Source: Rhodosorus marinus (taxonomy: Eukaryota > Rhodophyta > Stylonematophyceae > Stylonematales > Stylonemataceae). Taken from it: a stretch of 64,000 bases of DNA. The notes beneath the pieces were generated by a model that ran no database searches, had not been told where the DNA came from, and saw nothing but the letters and a program-made list of their open reading frames with translations. The position numbers and the translations under genes are program-made. This document shows positions 12,546-24,078 of the stretch, one piece after another. Every line of letters begins with the position of its first letter. Position 1 is the stretch's first letter. The DNA lies in contig JAMWBK010000003.1 of NCBI GenBank assembly GCA_029953675.1, positions 2,728,001 to 2,792,000 on the forward strand, given 5' to 3'.

Positions 12546-14612
12546 TCATAGGCCAAGATCTTCAAGGTCCTCAGCGGCCTTTTTACCTTTCTTCACCTTG
12601 CGCACCAAGGCGGCATCTCTTGACAGATCGTCGATGTCATCCTGGTCGAACTGATGGGCACGGATATTCTTCCTCTTCTGTTTGTTCTTCAGCTTCTGTT
12701 TCATCTTTTTAACCTGCTCCTGCTCACGCTTACGCTGGTTAAATGTTGCTTCCCTCTCCTTCTTCTTCTCCAGTCGCTGATTCTCAAGGATCGGATCCGC
12801 GAAGGGAATTGCCCAGTAGTCAACCGACTTGTCTTCTTCAAAGTCAATCCTCGTTCGGAACTGTTTGAACTCTGACACCTTCGGCAGTCTTATCAACGAA
12901 AACGCCCTCGCCACCGGCCCAGCTTCCAGATTCTCAAATCTTAGGATCTGTGATGAATGGTGCTCCTTGTACGCCCTAATATAAGAAAGATAAGCCATCT
13001 CCGCGGACTCCAAAACCGCTCTGTCCTTCAGCATCAGCTTCCGCGCCCGCTCCGCGAGCTCCAACATCCGCTCCTTCACTTTCGACTGCTCGGCTTGGTC
13101 GCCAACGTCATCTAGACGCTGTACCTCACAGTTTCGAACTTTTAAAAACTCTACATAGTCCTCCTCAGAAGGATGAAGGTAAAGCAGTGAACGACCTTCC
13201 CGCCCTAGTCGAGCGGTCCTTCCCGCACGGTGGACGTAAGATTTCGGATTCTGTGGAGGATCAAACTGTACTATAAAGTCAACATCCGGTACGTCCAAGC
13301 CACGGGCAGCAACATCGGTGCCTACAAGATGAAATTCATAAGCGTGATCAGCAAAGCCGAGTTTCCATTCCACAGCTTGGGACAATGTGGAAGCGGGCAG
13401 GATAATCACAACAAGCGACGTTTAGGAGATCCGCGTGTAGAACGCAAGAAGAAAACGTACAGAGAAGTATTCCACTGGAGCTTGATCTGAACTCTTCCAT
13501 AATCCTGGTTCTCTTCTTCTGCCAGACCTTCCCACTGATTGCGAGGACGACTCGGCCTTGGAGCACCTCCGACAGCTCTAACCTTCGATAGTAGTCGACC
13601 ATGGCGCAGGTTAGGAAGTAGACGATAAACTTGTCGTCTGGTCTTGCCGCGATGACCCCCAGCAAATGTGCTAGTTTCTCCTCTTGGTTGGCGATGTGGT
13701 AAAGCCCAGTGAGCGACTCCGGGAGCGTGGAAGTAGAGCGCTTCTGCTCGTCGCTAATCACCTGCACCCTCACGCGGATAGGATCACGTAATCCGGCTTT
13801 CGTTATCTCGTCGACCTGGTGCGTTTGAGTTGCACTGTACAGTCCAGTCCTTCGTTGCTTCGGCAGTCGGTCAAAAATTGAGCTGAGCGTGAACTCAAAT
13901 CCGAGATCCAAAAGCTGATCTGCCTCATCCAGAATCAGGAGCTCCAGTGTCTGTGTGTGAAGTAGCTTTGCTTCAAGGACGGACTGTAGAATACCAGGAG
14001 TTGTAATTAAGACTTGAAAGCTCATTCCATCGGATTTGATGTCGTCCACCATCGCTTCGATTCCACCCTTCTTCTTCCTATGGTCTGCACCTCCGACGAG
14101 GAGGGCCGGCTTTTTCAATCTATTTTCACCTCCAATCGAGGCGAAGAGGTCGACAGCAACCTTGTGAACTTGCTGAGCTAGTTCTCTCGTTGGCTCAATT
14201 ACAATAGCGAAGACCTGCCGCTTTCTAAGCTCCTCAGTCTGTGGCACTGACAACAGCATCTGCACCATTGGAACGAGAAAGCTCAATGTCTTTCCAGATC
14301 CAGTTTGCGCTTCCTGCAAGGACACAAAGAAGAATTATAAAGACCTCGGTGAGTCAGAATTGGACCTGCCGGGCAACAAAAAGGCGCACAGGCTTGGTAA
14401 ACTTCCAACGCGAAGCAACTCGAAAGACTCCAGCTTACCACAACCACATCCTTGCGCTCTAAAATAGGTGCAATCGCCGCCGCTTGTACGGGGGTCATTG
14501 TCTTGAATCCATTTCCCTTCAAACCCTTCACGATGCGCTTGTCAATTTGGGGTCGAATCGATGACCACAGACCCGCTGTTGCCATTTCGTCGCTTGCAAA
14601 TACTGAACCCAA
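12546..14612 (-). CDS. DDX55: DEAD-box RNA helicase DDX55/Spb4
   Basis: Three exons: 14439-14612, 13461-14313 and 12546-13321; about 600 residues. Helicase motifs are in order: Q motif GFKTMTPVQ, motif [24 protein letters not shown], then TDVAARGLD (formed across the second splice) and HRAGRTAR. The C-terminal part has the Spb4/DDX55 block ([16 protein letters not shown], then [12 protein letters not shown]) and ends in a lysine-rich tail. Spb4 works in the nucleolus on 27S pre-rRNA during 60S subunit assembly (family knowledge). Intron 1 uses GTAAGC and intron 2 GTACGT. The first ATG (14612) was taken; a second lies nine codons in. Confidence 0.93.
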
Positions 14613-15574
14613 TAAGCCAGTTCGTATTCTTTAGAGCACAGAAAAGCACAGAAGCAGGACCTCTTTCTACCGGTCCATATCTATATGTCCCTCACATATA
14701 CACGCATAGACACACTACCAGCAGCATCAGTAGACGGTTTGTAGCCTGGCTTCTTCACATACGCCGTCCTTGTTCCTGCCATTCAGTACGTCAGGGAGAA
14801 GCGAGACGGGGCAGCTCTAAAAAAAAAACCTCGGAAAAAGGAAAGGAGGGATGGTTTCAAAAGCACAGATTCTTGCAGTGTATACGGAAAAGCTAGCAAC
14901 TAAGAAGAGCTGTGACGTCAACCTGCTTCAAACACGTCATGTTGGGTTGGCAACAGCCCCTGTGGACACGGCCTTGTTCCCCACTCCAGCGTTTGGTGGT
15001 ACTCGAAAGAAAACAGTCTTAAAGCTCAAATGTTTTGCAACTGATCTGGAGGTGAGAGTGCACTGAATCAATAGTAATCTGATTCTTAAGAGAAGGAACA
15101 GAGAGCAAACCAACCGTGTTGCTCACACTTCACTCTGCCAATTTGATTTCCCCAACCGGAAAACCGCACACGTCTCTAGGTCTTAACTACCTTTAATTAA
15201 GGATATTATTGTCCAGAATAAGACGCATATTCCTTTTTGCACTTTTTTAAAAGAAATTGGATCTAAATTATGATGAGTAGCATCTAGATATTGATCAATA
15301 ACTAGTGATTATAGGGTCCTTCTCTTTGTTGATTGGTTGATATTTCTTTTTTGATTGATATTGGCGTTACGGGACTTCGAAACTTTTGAAAATCAAGCCG
15401 CTGGGTGGAGAAGGGAGTTGGATAAGCTTCTGTGCTCTGGGTAGGAGGATGGTACTGGTAGAGATGCTCCGGACGATGAAGCCGTTCTTAGAAAAACCCT
15501 GAAGTATGAAGTGTAGAGGAACTAGTTGAAGAAAAGCGCTGGTTGTTTTGTGCCGGTATTCTTCATTTGTAGAG
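14613..15574. other. Intergenic, two divergent promoters
   Basis: This lies between the starts of the helicase (minus) and the coiled-coil gene (plus), so it should hold both promoters. It contains TGACGTCA, a bZIP/CRE-type site, near 14911. A 71-codon ORF at 14851-15066 runs up to a strong GTGAGA donor-like site, but I find no partner exon and do not call it a gene. Confidence 0.45.
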
Positions 15575-16411
15575 ATGAGTAAGCTCGTCGGACGTCGAAT
15601 CGGAGAGCCTCCTGAGCTGGTTGAGGCTCGAAAGGAATACTACCAAGCACAGGAAGCATTTCAACGTGCTGTTGAAGTGAGTCTGCCGGACCAACGGTTG
15701 CATCGCTCGCTGAGAATAGCGGAGGCTTTGGTTGAGCACGGTCCCGAGGTACTCGGTGTTAGCAACAAGGAAACATGTGAGCTGGGTTCTTCGGAGCTGA
15801 AAAAAGAGTATGGATCGGCGCAACTCATGAACGTGCAGGAGATGATGAAAAATCAGTCCTATAGCAGCTTCCAGGACACGGTGCAGTTCTGGGAGTTTCT
15901 TTCCGGGGATACGATTAGGAACGCAGAAGAATTTGAGAGATCTGTCAAAGCGGCAGTAGATCGAGCAGACGTACTGCAAAGCGAGCAGGAAGAAGTCAAA
16001 CGAATGGAATGGAACAGGCGCTGTGAGCTGACAAGCCTGCTCGTCGCTCAAGCGAACGAGCTTACCGAACTACTCAACGAATACGCTGTTGGGGTGCACC
16101 ATGAATCAACCAACGAGGAGATCAAATGGCTCCAGGAAATGGCAAGAACTGTTGCTGCGAAGCTACGGGCCCTGAAAGCGCAGGTGCTCGCCGATACCTA
16201 CAATCAGGACGCTGTGTCAGCCCTTCGAAAAGCGAGAGCCGAAGTGGAGGCCAGCTTGCGTGAAGCTCACAGCAAGCTCGAGGCCGCACAACTGAGGTCA
16301 AGGCAGTACGACAACCTCTCGAACACTGATTTCAAAGACATTGCTGAAGAATACGAGCAAGTCCTCGATCGAATCAAGCATCTGACGTGGTCAAAAACCA
16401 ATTTGCACTAA
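15575..16411 (+). CDS. Coiled-coil protein, augmin subunit 4-like
   Basis: Single exon, 278 residues from the ATG at 15575; the open frame extends upstream only through a non-ATG codon. The protein is mostly helical and charged, with heptad-like segments across about residues 130-270 and no membrane segment. The end has the pattern Y-x2-L-x3-F-x2-I-x2-EY-x6-I-x4-W (QYDNLSNTDFKDIAEEYEQV). That resembles the C-terminal signature of HAUS4/AUG4, a subunit of the augmin complex that recruits gamma-tubulin to existing microtubules. The match is by eye and the protein is shorter than plant AUG4, so other coiled-coil families remain possible. It converges on the HisG gene with 152 bases between stops. 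Confidence 0.5.
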   Translation: MSKLVGRRIGEPPELVEARKEYYQAQEAFQRAVEVSLPDQRLHRSLRIAEALVEHGPEVLGVSNKETCELGSSELKKEYGSAQLMNVQEMMKNQSYSSFQDTVQFWEFLSGDTIRNAEEFERSVKAAVDRADVLQSEQEEVKRMEWNRRCELTSLLVAQANELTELLNEYAVGVHHESTNEEIKWLQEMARTVAAKLRALKAQVLADTYNQDAVSALRKARAEVEASLREAHSKLEAAQLRSRQYDNLSNTDFKDIAEEYEQVLDRIKHLTWSKTNLH

Positions 16412-16563
16412 CTAAACCAATTCTGAACATAAAGAAATGAGCTTGCTGAGATATCCAATTGGAATGAAGACAGCTGTTCCCGCAAAAGCTCCATGGCAAT
16501 CCGACACCGACTGTATCCTGAAAACAGACTCTTTCGCTTTTAAACCTCTCACCGTTCTCCAAA

Positions 16564-17712
16564 TCACAAGACAGCGTCAGTATCGTCTCGAATTCCAAGC
16601 TCAGAAATGAAACTTTTCCACCTATCTGAAGACTTTTCAAACACATACGTTACTGGCAATACGCATACGCCAGATCCACCAATTCGTCGAAGCTGCTCCA
16701 CAGCATTGTACATACGTTCTTTCGGAATAATAAGACCAACGGCATACATGCCCAGATCAGATCCACGCGGCGGGATCACGGTGGAAATGGTCGGCCCATC
16801 CATCCCACGTAGATCCGTTCCAGCTCCAAGACGTCGAGCTACATCACCTGGGGAAGATCCTCGCACGTTGGCGATTAGATTGCACTGGTCTGATCCAACG
16901 TTGTGTGCCTCTATTCTCTCCATGAGTTCTCGAGCCAAGATTCGAAGCCGTGTTCCTCGCTCGTCTTGTCTAGTCAGCGCACTGCGATTGCCTATTAGTT
17001 GCATCGTAGAGGTAAGCAGGGTTCCTCCTTCAATCTCCTTCAAGAGATTTTCTCGGAGCGTGACTCCAGAGGACACGAGGTCAACAATGCAATCCGCAGT
17101 CCCCATTTGTGTTGAAGCTTCCAGGGCTCCATCCATGTACACTATTTGGTAGTTCCTGATCCCCGATCTCGCAAAGAATTTCTTCGTTTGTGCGCTGTAT
17201 TTCGAAGCGACCCGCAGCGGACGCTCAGAGTTAGCTTTCAAATGCTTTGACAGGTCTTCCATCCCCGTAATATCGCCCCAATTCATCGGTACGCCCACGG
17301 CGAGCCGGCACTGGCCGTATCCAAGATCCTCGTGCACCGGCACGATCTCGTTGCTCTCCCCACCGTGCTCAACGACAAGATCGTAACCAGTAAATCCCAG
17401 CTCTACGGTTCCATCCCGAACTTTCCTCGCGATGTCCGGAGGTCTTTGCAACCAGACTTCCACATCTTCAAAACCCTTCAGAGCAGCGGTGTACTGCCGT
17501 GGGTTGGAGATCCTCAGCTCAGCCCCAATGTCACGGAGCAAATCCTTCGTATCATCAAGAATCCCTCCCTTGCTCGGCACAGCAATCCTTATCTTCTCCC
17601 GCGATATCGCATCCCCAAACCCATTCGGCCCTAGGCAAATTCTCACCCTCTCTCTCGACGCACTAAAGCGCACGTCAGTCACCACCTGCAAAAACCCCAA
17701 TCCCATTCCCAT
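16564..17712 (-). CDS. HISG: ATP phosphoribosyltransferase (HisG)
   Basis: Single exon, 382 residues. It catalyses the first step of histidine synthesis, joining ATP and PRPP. Recognisable blocks are RIAVPSKGGI, then FTGYDLVVEHG, then YMDGALEASTQMGTADCIVD with the PRPP-loop-like stretch LVSSGVTLREN. The C-terminal extension ending in VGLIIPKERMYNAVEQLRR matches the regulatory, histidine-sensing domain of the long form. About 40 N-terminal residues (MGMGLGFLQVVTDV...) precede the catalytic core and probably form a plastid transit peptide. An in-frame stop lies just upstream of the chosen ATG. A TTTTTGCAG splice-acceptor-like sequence lies within codons 7-9, so an alternative first exon is possible. 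Confidence 0.9.
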   Translation of the reverse strand: MGMGLGFLQVVTDVRFSASRERVRICLGPNGFGDAISREKIRIAVPSKGGILDDTKDLLRDIGAELRISNPRQYTAALKGFEDVEVWLQRPPDIARKVRDGTVELGFTGYDLVVEHGGESNEIVPVHEDLGYGQCRLAVGVPMNWGDITGMEDLSKHLKANSERPLRVASKYSAQTKKFFARSGIRNYQIVYMDGALEASTQMGTADCIVDLVSSGVTLRENLLKEIEGGTLLTSTMQLIGNRSALTRQDERGTRLRILARELMERIEAHNVGSDQCNLIANVRGSSPGDVARRLGAGTDLRGMDGPTISTVIPPRGSDLGMYAVGLIIPKERMYNAVEQLRRIGGSGVCVLPVTYVFEKSSDRWKSFISELGIRDDTDAVL

Positions 17713-20140
17713 TCTTACTCAGGTTCCGCACGCCGACGTGCTCCACCCCCACCCCCAGGATCAGATCAATCACTCCCAGACACACCGTGCCAACCCCCCT
17801 CCCCCACCTCTGCCAACAAAATCTCTCTCAAGAAGTCGCCTTGACCCAGCTATCCCTAATCCAAAACCAATCCGCACAATCCCCTCCAACAGCCTGGTTC
17901 CGAAACTGAAAGTTCAGCGCTCGCTTCACTATCGGTGACTTCTCTTCACCACGCCCCATCAGCTCTTCATACCAAAGCTCCCTCACCAGACTTTACCAAC
18001 ACCAACACTTAAAGCCTTCCACCTCCACTCCGATCCCTACAACGGAGAGAGACAGCTATCCTGACAACAAACTTCTCGAAACAAGTCGAAGAGTTCTGGG
18101 TCTCCGGACAAAACCTCGCCCAATGTTACCTCTTACACAGAATAATCCTTTTCCTCTTCATCGTACTCCTTATGCAAATAATAACAATTTATCACGATCA
18201 CATCAATTTTCAGGGCTGAAATGTATTGTAAAATTATTTATTTTTCCGATACAGAATAACGGAGTATCCCGTCACCGGGCTCTGGTGTCCCGTAAAGTCT
18301 ATCAAAAAAACTGAATCGATCGAAAACACCGGAGATGGAGTTACCCACAGCAAAAATGAATAAAAACATGAGTCCAGAAAAAATTGGAAATTCTACCTTC
18401 TAGTTGTCATTTATTTTGTAAATAAATTAATGTATCTAGTCAATATGGTTGAGATTTCACCAATCAACATCCGATATTCACCTCCGTCAATAAGACCTTC
18501 GCATAAATTAATAAAATTGGATTCTCACAATCGAGATTCATGTTCACTTATCTTGATTGAGTCATTCTCTAATGCGAAATATTAACTCAATTCAGTCATT
18601 AAGAAGAAAATTAGCCATACATTGTTCAATATCCGTCACCAGTTTGCTGAAGTTTTCGAATTTCCATGACTGAAGAAAAAGTTTGATTGATGCTAGTATT
18701 TGTTTTTACTATTTGAATTTTCGCCAGAATGTTACTATATTGGGGGAGGGAAGGGGGGGTTGAGAAACCGGATACGCAAATGGGCTGGAGGATATCACAC
18801 GGAAATGGCATTTTTTTGGGTGATGGAACGACGCCGGCGGAAAAAACCTTGTTCGTTGGGTCGTTTTGAGGGGTTTCGATTTTGCTGGATCAGAGAAAGC
18901 AGTTTTCTGAACCTCTTGGCAGCGATTTGGAGTATATGAGGGTTTTGAGGTAAAAGTTACGGCTCGGGGGGAAGGGGGGCAGTTTGGAACGGGAGAGTTG
19001 GGTGGGAAAGTTTTCTCGTCGAAGTCTTGTGTTTGAGGAAGGTAAGTTTGTTGTCCTGAAATTTGCCCGGGCCTTTCTGTCTTGGTCGCTCCTACCTCTG
19101 ATTTTGCCGAGGTAGGAGAGGATTCTAGTTGTCGTGGGCTAAGTTTTTTTTTTGGTTGTTTTGTTTTTGGTGAATAGAATGAGGGCGAAGTGGAAGAAGA
19201 AGAGGATGAGGCGGTTGAAGCGCAAGAGGAGGCAGATGAGGAAGAGGTCTACGTAATTGTAGGATGGGAAGCCTTGGAGTGTGAAGATTGACCAGTCGCT
19301 TGCACCCGGATTTCAATGAGGAGGACCTGTCTCTGGACGTTCGATCTTTTTATTTATTGGACGTCAGGCGTAGCATGTACGCTAGGAGGGGGACAACCTC
19401 ATGACTTGATTCTCAGGACATTTGATTGCGGGGCTTTCTTACTCTAAGTGACTGCCTATGGACGGCTAATCTCCGTCACCTGTCTCATCGATAATGTGAA
19501 TTCTCGGTACCTCGTCCGGATAAAATGAATTAGAAGCTTCTCTTGATACGTCAGCATGATTCTTAGAGACCCAATGCACTGTTTATCCCTATCCGACTAT
19601 CATGTCAGTGCACATGGACGAGGCACTTGCCAACCTCATCCGAAACATGACGACAGCATCCAAATCCACACCGCGGAGACGGACAGAAGGAGTCTGAGGG
19701 AGAACTCGTATTTGATGCGCGAAACTTCGATCTGTTTTTGTCCAGTGCTTGCTGGGTAAGGCCAGACCGCAGATGCTAAAATTCAAAGACAAGAAAACCC
19801 TAAATCAAATAGGCCAGTCTCAGAATATTTGGAGCAGAGGATGTATATTATTTCTTAAATTAAACAAATACGCCATTCTGGAAATTAAGATCATAATCTA
19901 GAGAGTTCAATACTAGTAAGTGGTTGCGAGGAAACGTTTTGCCATATCACCTCCAAGAGAGGCTTGAGGGGTAGGGGAGGGTTTGCTCGGTTTGCTTTGA
20001 GTAATTCCACGGAGGAGAAGTCGATTTAATGCGGGTTTTGTGAGCGATAGAGGTCTTGGGTGTGTTCGAAGTTACGATTCGAGGCTGGAAGGTGTTCGAA
20101 GTTATAGTTGTTGTTGTGTGTGTTCGCGGTGACTGGAAGG
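17713..20140. other. Intergenic, no supported gene
   Basis: After the HisG promoter (pyrimidine-rich, about 17720-18120) comes an AT-rich kilobase, then G-rich DNA with G-run arrays near 18741-18760 and 18965-18985. Near 20062 and 20092 there is a short direct repeat (TGTTCGAAGTTA) just upstream of the uS14m gene, which may be regulatory. No convincing coding segment. Confidence 0.5.
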
Positions 20141-20605
20141 ATGCCTTATCTTGGACATCTCATCGGCTCGGATCATGGGTGCGTGGATTCTTAGCTAGCC
20201 TTGATCGTTCTGGTTCTTTCCACTTGTTTTAATTGTTCTCTCTGCTGACGTTTAATCGATTCGCATGCTTCAATCCTGGGCAGATTGTTTGTTCGTGCGC
20301 ACAAGATGGATAAGTTACGGCGTGAGCTTGTTCGGAGACATGAAGTGGAGAGACTTGTTCTCAAGAGTATCATTTCTAGCCAGTATCTCCCACAGGAGGT
20401 GAGGTCCGCGGCTGTTAGAAGGCTGGCGGACCAGCCTTCGAATTACAGCCCGGGTAAGCTTGTTTGGCATTGCATATATACCCGGAGAGCAATGGGCCAC
20501 GTTAAAGAGTTCAAAATGAGCAGGATCACCTTTCGGAGGATGGCAAGGCACAGCCTGCTGCCTGGACTGTGGCCGCAAATTCGAGGAAAGAGAGCAACTC
20601 CTTGA
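20141..20605 (+). CDS. MRPS14: Mitochondrial ribosomal protein uS14
   Basis: Two exons, 20141-20178 and 20284-20605, 119 residues. The first exon (MPYLGHLIGSDHG) joins at a GTGCGT donor to LFVRAHKMDKLRREL. The C-terminal half has the uS14 signature: a cysteine-bearing CIYTRRAMGHVKEFKMSRIT followed by FRRMARHSLLPGL. That matches organellar/bacterial uS14, which sits in the small-subunit head near the decoding site. Nuclear location and absence of a plastid-like leader favour a mitochondrial product. If exon 1 is wrong, translation could start at MDKLRREL (20306). Confidence 0.85.
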
Positions 20606-20952
20606 TTGTTGTTTTCTTGCGTGAACCAGATCTTGTTTTATTTTGCGTTATATCGGAAGTCCTCGCGTATGGCATGGCTACTATTCAGCCCTCAGTGCAG
20701 TTTAGAATGCTAGGTGGCTTGCCTTGGTGATGAATGCAATTGCGTTTAGCACTCCAAAGCGAGAAATTCCATCCTCGTTTTGGGCCAGGTTCGAGAAGTT
20801 GTAAAAAGTTATACTTCATTTATTGGATCGGTTCCTACAGCCAACGAAATTTCCGGGCCCTCAAAACCTTGCGAACGCAAAAGTCGAACTCCCAATGCAC
20901 CTCCGACGACCAATCTTTTAATGTGCGAGAATTCCGTTGTATTCGCTTTTCT
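20606..20952. other. Intergenic, convergent 3' ends
   Basis: This separates the stop codons of uS14m and the CAP C-terminal gene. I see no coding or structural signal beyond expected 3' UTRs. Confidence 0.5.
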
Positions 20953-21798
20953 CTAGTCTGAGTGGTCTACAAATTCCGTCACCCACTGCCCGTCTTTGAA
21001 TTTGGTTACCATCTGCTCCGGGATCGGGGTCTCAAACATATCGTCTGGATCATCCGGCTTTGGAGCGCACAGGTTCACTGCAGCACTCTTGGAAGTTATT
21101 ATCTGGGCATCTGCCAAGGCCTCTGCGCTCAAGTAGTAGGTCAAGGTGTTGCAATTGTCGACGGTCACCGCAGGGGAAGCGCCAGTTGATTGGATCTGTA
21201 TATCGTTGCTGTTAACAACCTCGCAGATAGACAGAGCACTCTCGAAAACGCAGTTAAACTTCTTGCAGCTATCGATTGCGATCGAATTGCACTTGCCCTT
21301 GATCTGGATGGTCGATTTGTTGCAACTATAGATATACACAGACTCCTTGATGCTGTTAACGTTCAAAATTATCTCATTATTGCCCTCAAAGAACTCTACC
21401 ACCCATTTCTTCTTCCCTTGCAGTTCCATTTTTGGAGCCTTTGCCGCCGGAGCTGGCTTCGTTGGTGCCGCAGCCGGTACTGCGGCCGGCGTCTGTGCTG
21501 GCTTCGGAACCGGTGCTGCTGCGTCCTCGTTCACCGGTCCACGAGTAGCCTTCTTCAGCCCAGATCTTACTCCTCCCTCCCCTAGATAATTTATCTCAGC
21601 AAACAGTGCGCCAGCTCCGGCACCCTCAGTCGCGCTCTGTTTCTGCAGCTCAGCAGTATTTGGTGGTGGCGGTGGAGGTGGTGGTGGCGGTGGTGGCGGT
21701 GCTGCCGCTGGAGGCGTGGGCGCAGCTGCAGCTGTATCAGCTGCTTTCCCATTCTCAACCGTCGCACCAGACTCAAACTTCTCAATCAACTTCTCCAT
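20953..21798 (-). CDS. CAP: CAP/Srv2 C-terminal half: WH2 + CARP domain
   Basis: Single exon, 281 residues from MEKLIEKFESG. Order of parts: a short N-terminal helix (MEKLIEKFE, like the oligomerisation helix of full CAPs), a polyproline tract (about residues 40-60), a WH2-like actin-binding segment (LFAEINYLGEGG then SGLKKAT, about 78-100), an Ala/Pro linker and a C-terminal beta-helix CARP domain (about 140-281; KKWVVEFFEGNNEI, QIKGKCNSIAIDSC). In CAP/Srv2 this half binds actin monomers and exchanges ADP for ATP. The helical folded domain (HFD), normally between the N-terminal helix and the polyproline tract, is absent here. A protein made of just that domain is encoded at 47735-48483. Longer open frame upstream comes only from a CA repeat without an ATG. 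Confidence 0.92.
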   Translation of the reverse strand: MEKLIEKFESGATVENGKAADTAAAAPTPPAAAPPPPPPPPPPPPPNTAELQKQSATEGAGAGALFAEINYLGEGGVRSGLKKATRGPVNEDAAAPVPKPAQTPAAVPAAAPTKPAPAAKAPKMELQGKKKWVVEFFEGNNEIILNVNSIKESVYIYSCNKSTIQIKGKCNSIAIDSCKKFNCVFESALSICEVVNSNDIQIQSTGASPAVTVDNCNTLTYYLSAEALADAQIITSKSAAVNLCAPKPDDPDDMFETPIPEQMVTKFKDGQWVTEFVDHSD

Positions 21799-21824
21799 GG
21801 CAATACGACTACACAATCCGCACG

Positions 21825-21846
21825 CACACACACACACACACACACA
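21825..21846. repeat. CA dinucleotide repeat
   Basis: Eleven CA units lie about 27 bases upstream of the CAP start codon, in its 5' UTR or promoter. Likely polymorphic in length. Confidence 0.85.
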
Positions 21847-23616
21847 GTCCCCGGACCCCCCTAGAAAAACCCACCTGCGCCTTACTAAACCTTAGGCTAG
21901 CAAGACCACGGAAGACAAAGAAAACAAAGCCCCGCACCTAAGAAAAAGCACAGAATTCCGTCGATCTGAGATTACCGCTCTTCCCACTTCCCAACGGATC
22001 AGACACTAATCCGCAGCCCCTTCCCGAAAAGACGTCTTTTCCACTGCTAAGTCATCCTTTGTCCAGAAAAGTCCCAAAACTCCTGGGTTTCTTGGCGCAT
22101 CCACAAATCACAAACTTTGGATAATAATAACGTGGACAGACTGTCTTACCTTTCCCGATAAGATTGGTTTGGGGGGGGAAGAGGGGGGTGGAGTGGAAGA
22201 GGAGAGAGGGTTAGACTCGAGTTTGATTGTGTATCAAAATTCGAATGTGTCATCCGTCACAATACGTGTCCCGGGGAAAGCTGTGGCCAATTTCTTTTTC
22301 TGAGGTTGGAAAAATATTTTGGATTAGAATATTGGACTGGAGTTGAAATTAAACCCCTTTTTTATTTTTTTAAATATGATTCTTATCTAATGATAACCTG
22401 GCACGCGTCCTTTTGATTCTTCTATTTAACGGTAGAATATTATCTAATCGATGTATGCCACGTGTCGTTGAATCCGGTTGGGTCCTTGAAGCGCTGTTTT
22501 CGGCGTATTTGGTGAGGGATGCGAGGGCAAGATGCAGGGGTTTGCGGACCTACGGCTTACGTCTCCGCGTGATGGCTTGATACACCACTCGGCTGAGCTT
22601 AGGAGTTACTAGCAGTTAGTAGCGCTCATTCGGAGTGGACGTCAGCTGGGTGTCCACCTCGGTTTGCGTCGGGCAGTCGAGGGAGTGGAGTGTGAGGTCA
22701 CGGGGATACGCCTGACTGCCACGGCAAAGAACAGCGCCGCGCTACCATGGCAGAGGTTCATAGGTGTTTCTTGTGGAAGTCGCTTGAACCAGTATCACAT
22801 TGATTCTGCCAATTTTGAGTGCTGCATCAGTTGGCAGCAGTTGACAGAAGCGCTACGCGCACCGCCAACACATCGGCTCAAGGGAGACAGCAGCAGCTGG
22901 ACCCGCATAAAACCGATGACCAAAAGAAGAAAATCGATACCCTGCACATGATGTTAACTGTTGCTGGAGGAATCATTTGATTGACGATTGGACTCGATGC
23001 TTGAAATGGTACGAAAAGATCTACACCGGGGCAGGACTGGGCAGCACGATCTCCTCAGCTACGAATACTTTCACATTTTTTGTTGATCATCACAATGAAA
23101 ATTCAGTTGCTTTGATGGGACCCCCGTTGAAGTATTTGTAGTTTTAGCTTGTTGATGGTAGCCTTGCACAACAAGATGTGGTGTGGAGGGCAAGCATTGA
23201 ATCAATCGTATATACCGATCACCGATCATGTCCTATGATTTACATGGTGGACCATATAGCTAGATCTTTATATTTATTTTTTCCCAGTCTTGTTTACAGC
23301 ATTAGACGGTCTGCGCCCTGCCTACCCAATAACCTTTCTAACAGGTTGTTCTTCGCCGACAGGAGGGCGATTCGACCAGGTGCTACAAGCACACGGTCGG
23401 AGACCTCATTGCTCAGCAGGATTGCAAATGGAAATAGATTGTCCTCCGTCGAATTCTTCTCTTCAGTGACTGCTAGAATCTAGTCCGCGGCCTCCAGGGG
23501 GTGCTCGAGGACTTCGGAGGTGGGAAAGAGGACGAACGGGGAACACGGATGGTTTGGCTTCTTGGAGTAGAAAAGGAGGAATTCAAGGTCGCAGTTTTGT
23601 GTGATCAACTTAAATA
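21847..23616. other. Intergenic, divergent promoters
   Basis: This lies between the starts of the CAP C-terminal gene and the MIC19-like gene. It includes a G-rich stretch (about 22165-22205), a CACGTGTC box at 22459-22466 and several short open frames without recognisable products (for example 22664-22951). No supported gene. Confidence 0.45.
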
Positions 23617-24078
23617 ATGGGTGATGAGGCCGAAGGTGGCGGAATTTCCGGCTTTGGAATCAGAGTCTCAAGTGCTCTGCTTTCAATGCTCACGAAGCCG
23701 GCAGCATCCGACGGCGATCGAGATGATAAAGAAGAGAACTCAGGAGCAGATGAGCGCTTGCCAGAGGAAGGAGCGATTGAAGCCGATGAAGAAGAAATCA
23801 TTGTACCTGTACACGGAGCTTCCCGGTCTAGCGATGAAATCGTGGAGATGGCTGAGAGCGCGAAAGTCACTGAGATGCTAGAGAGCTTTGACCGTTTGTT
23901 TGCTGAGCCACGACCTACTGCTAGGGACCCGGAATGCGCTTTGGCATATAAAAAGGCGAGGGAATGTAGCGCGAGGAATCCCGGCGACCCACTCTCATGC
24001 TCGAAGCTTTTGGCGGAGTTTTCTCAATGCTCCTCGAAAGGACAGTCAATCCCTGTTCCTCCTTCCCAAACTACCTAG
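23617..24078 (+). CDS. Twin-CX9C protein, MIC19/CHCHD3-like
   Basis: Single exon, 153 residues. The C-terminus carries two exact CX9C motifs (cysteines about 107/117 and 128/138: CALAYKKAREC and CSKLLAEFSQC), the hallmark of CHCH proteins imported into the mitochondrial intermembrane space and oxidised by Mia40. The protein starts MGDEAEGG, with glycine at position 2 as in N-myristoylated MIC19, has an acidic disordered middle and then a helical segment before the CHCH domain. This layout suggests the MICOS subunit that shapes cristae. CHCH proteins are short and diverse, so another member is possible. Confidence 0.75.
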   Translation: MGDEAEGGGISGFGIRVSSALLSMLTKPAASDGDRDDKEENSGADERLPEEGAIEADEEEIIVPVHGASRSSDEIVEMAESAKVTEMLESFDRLFAEPRPTARDPECALAYKKARECSARNPGDPLSCSKLLAEFSQCSSKGQSIPVPPSQTT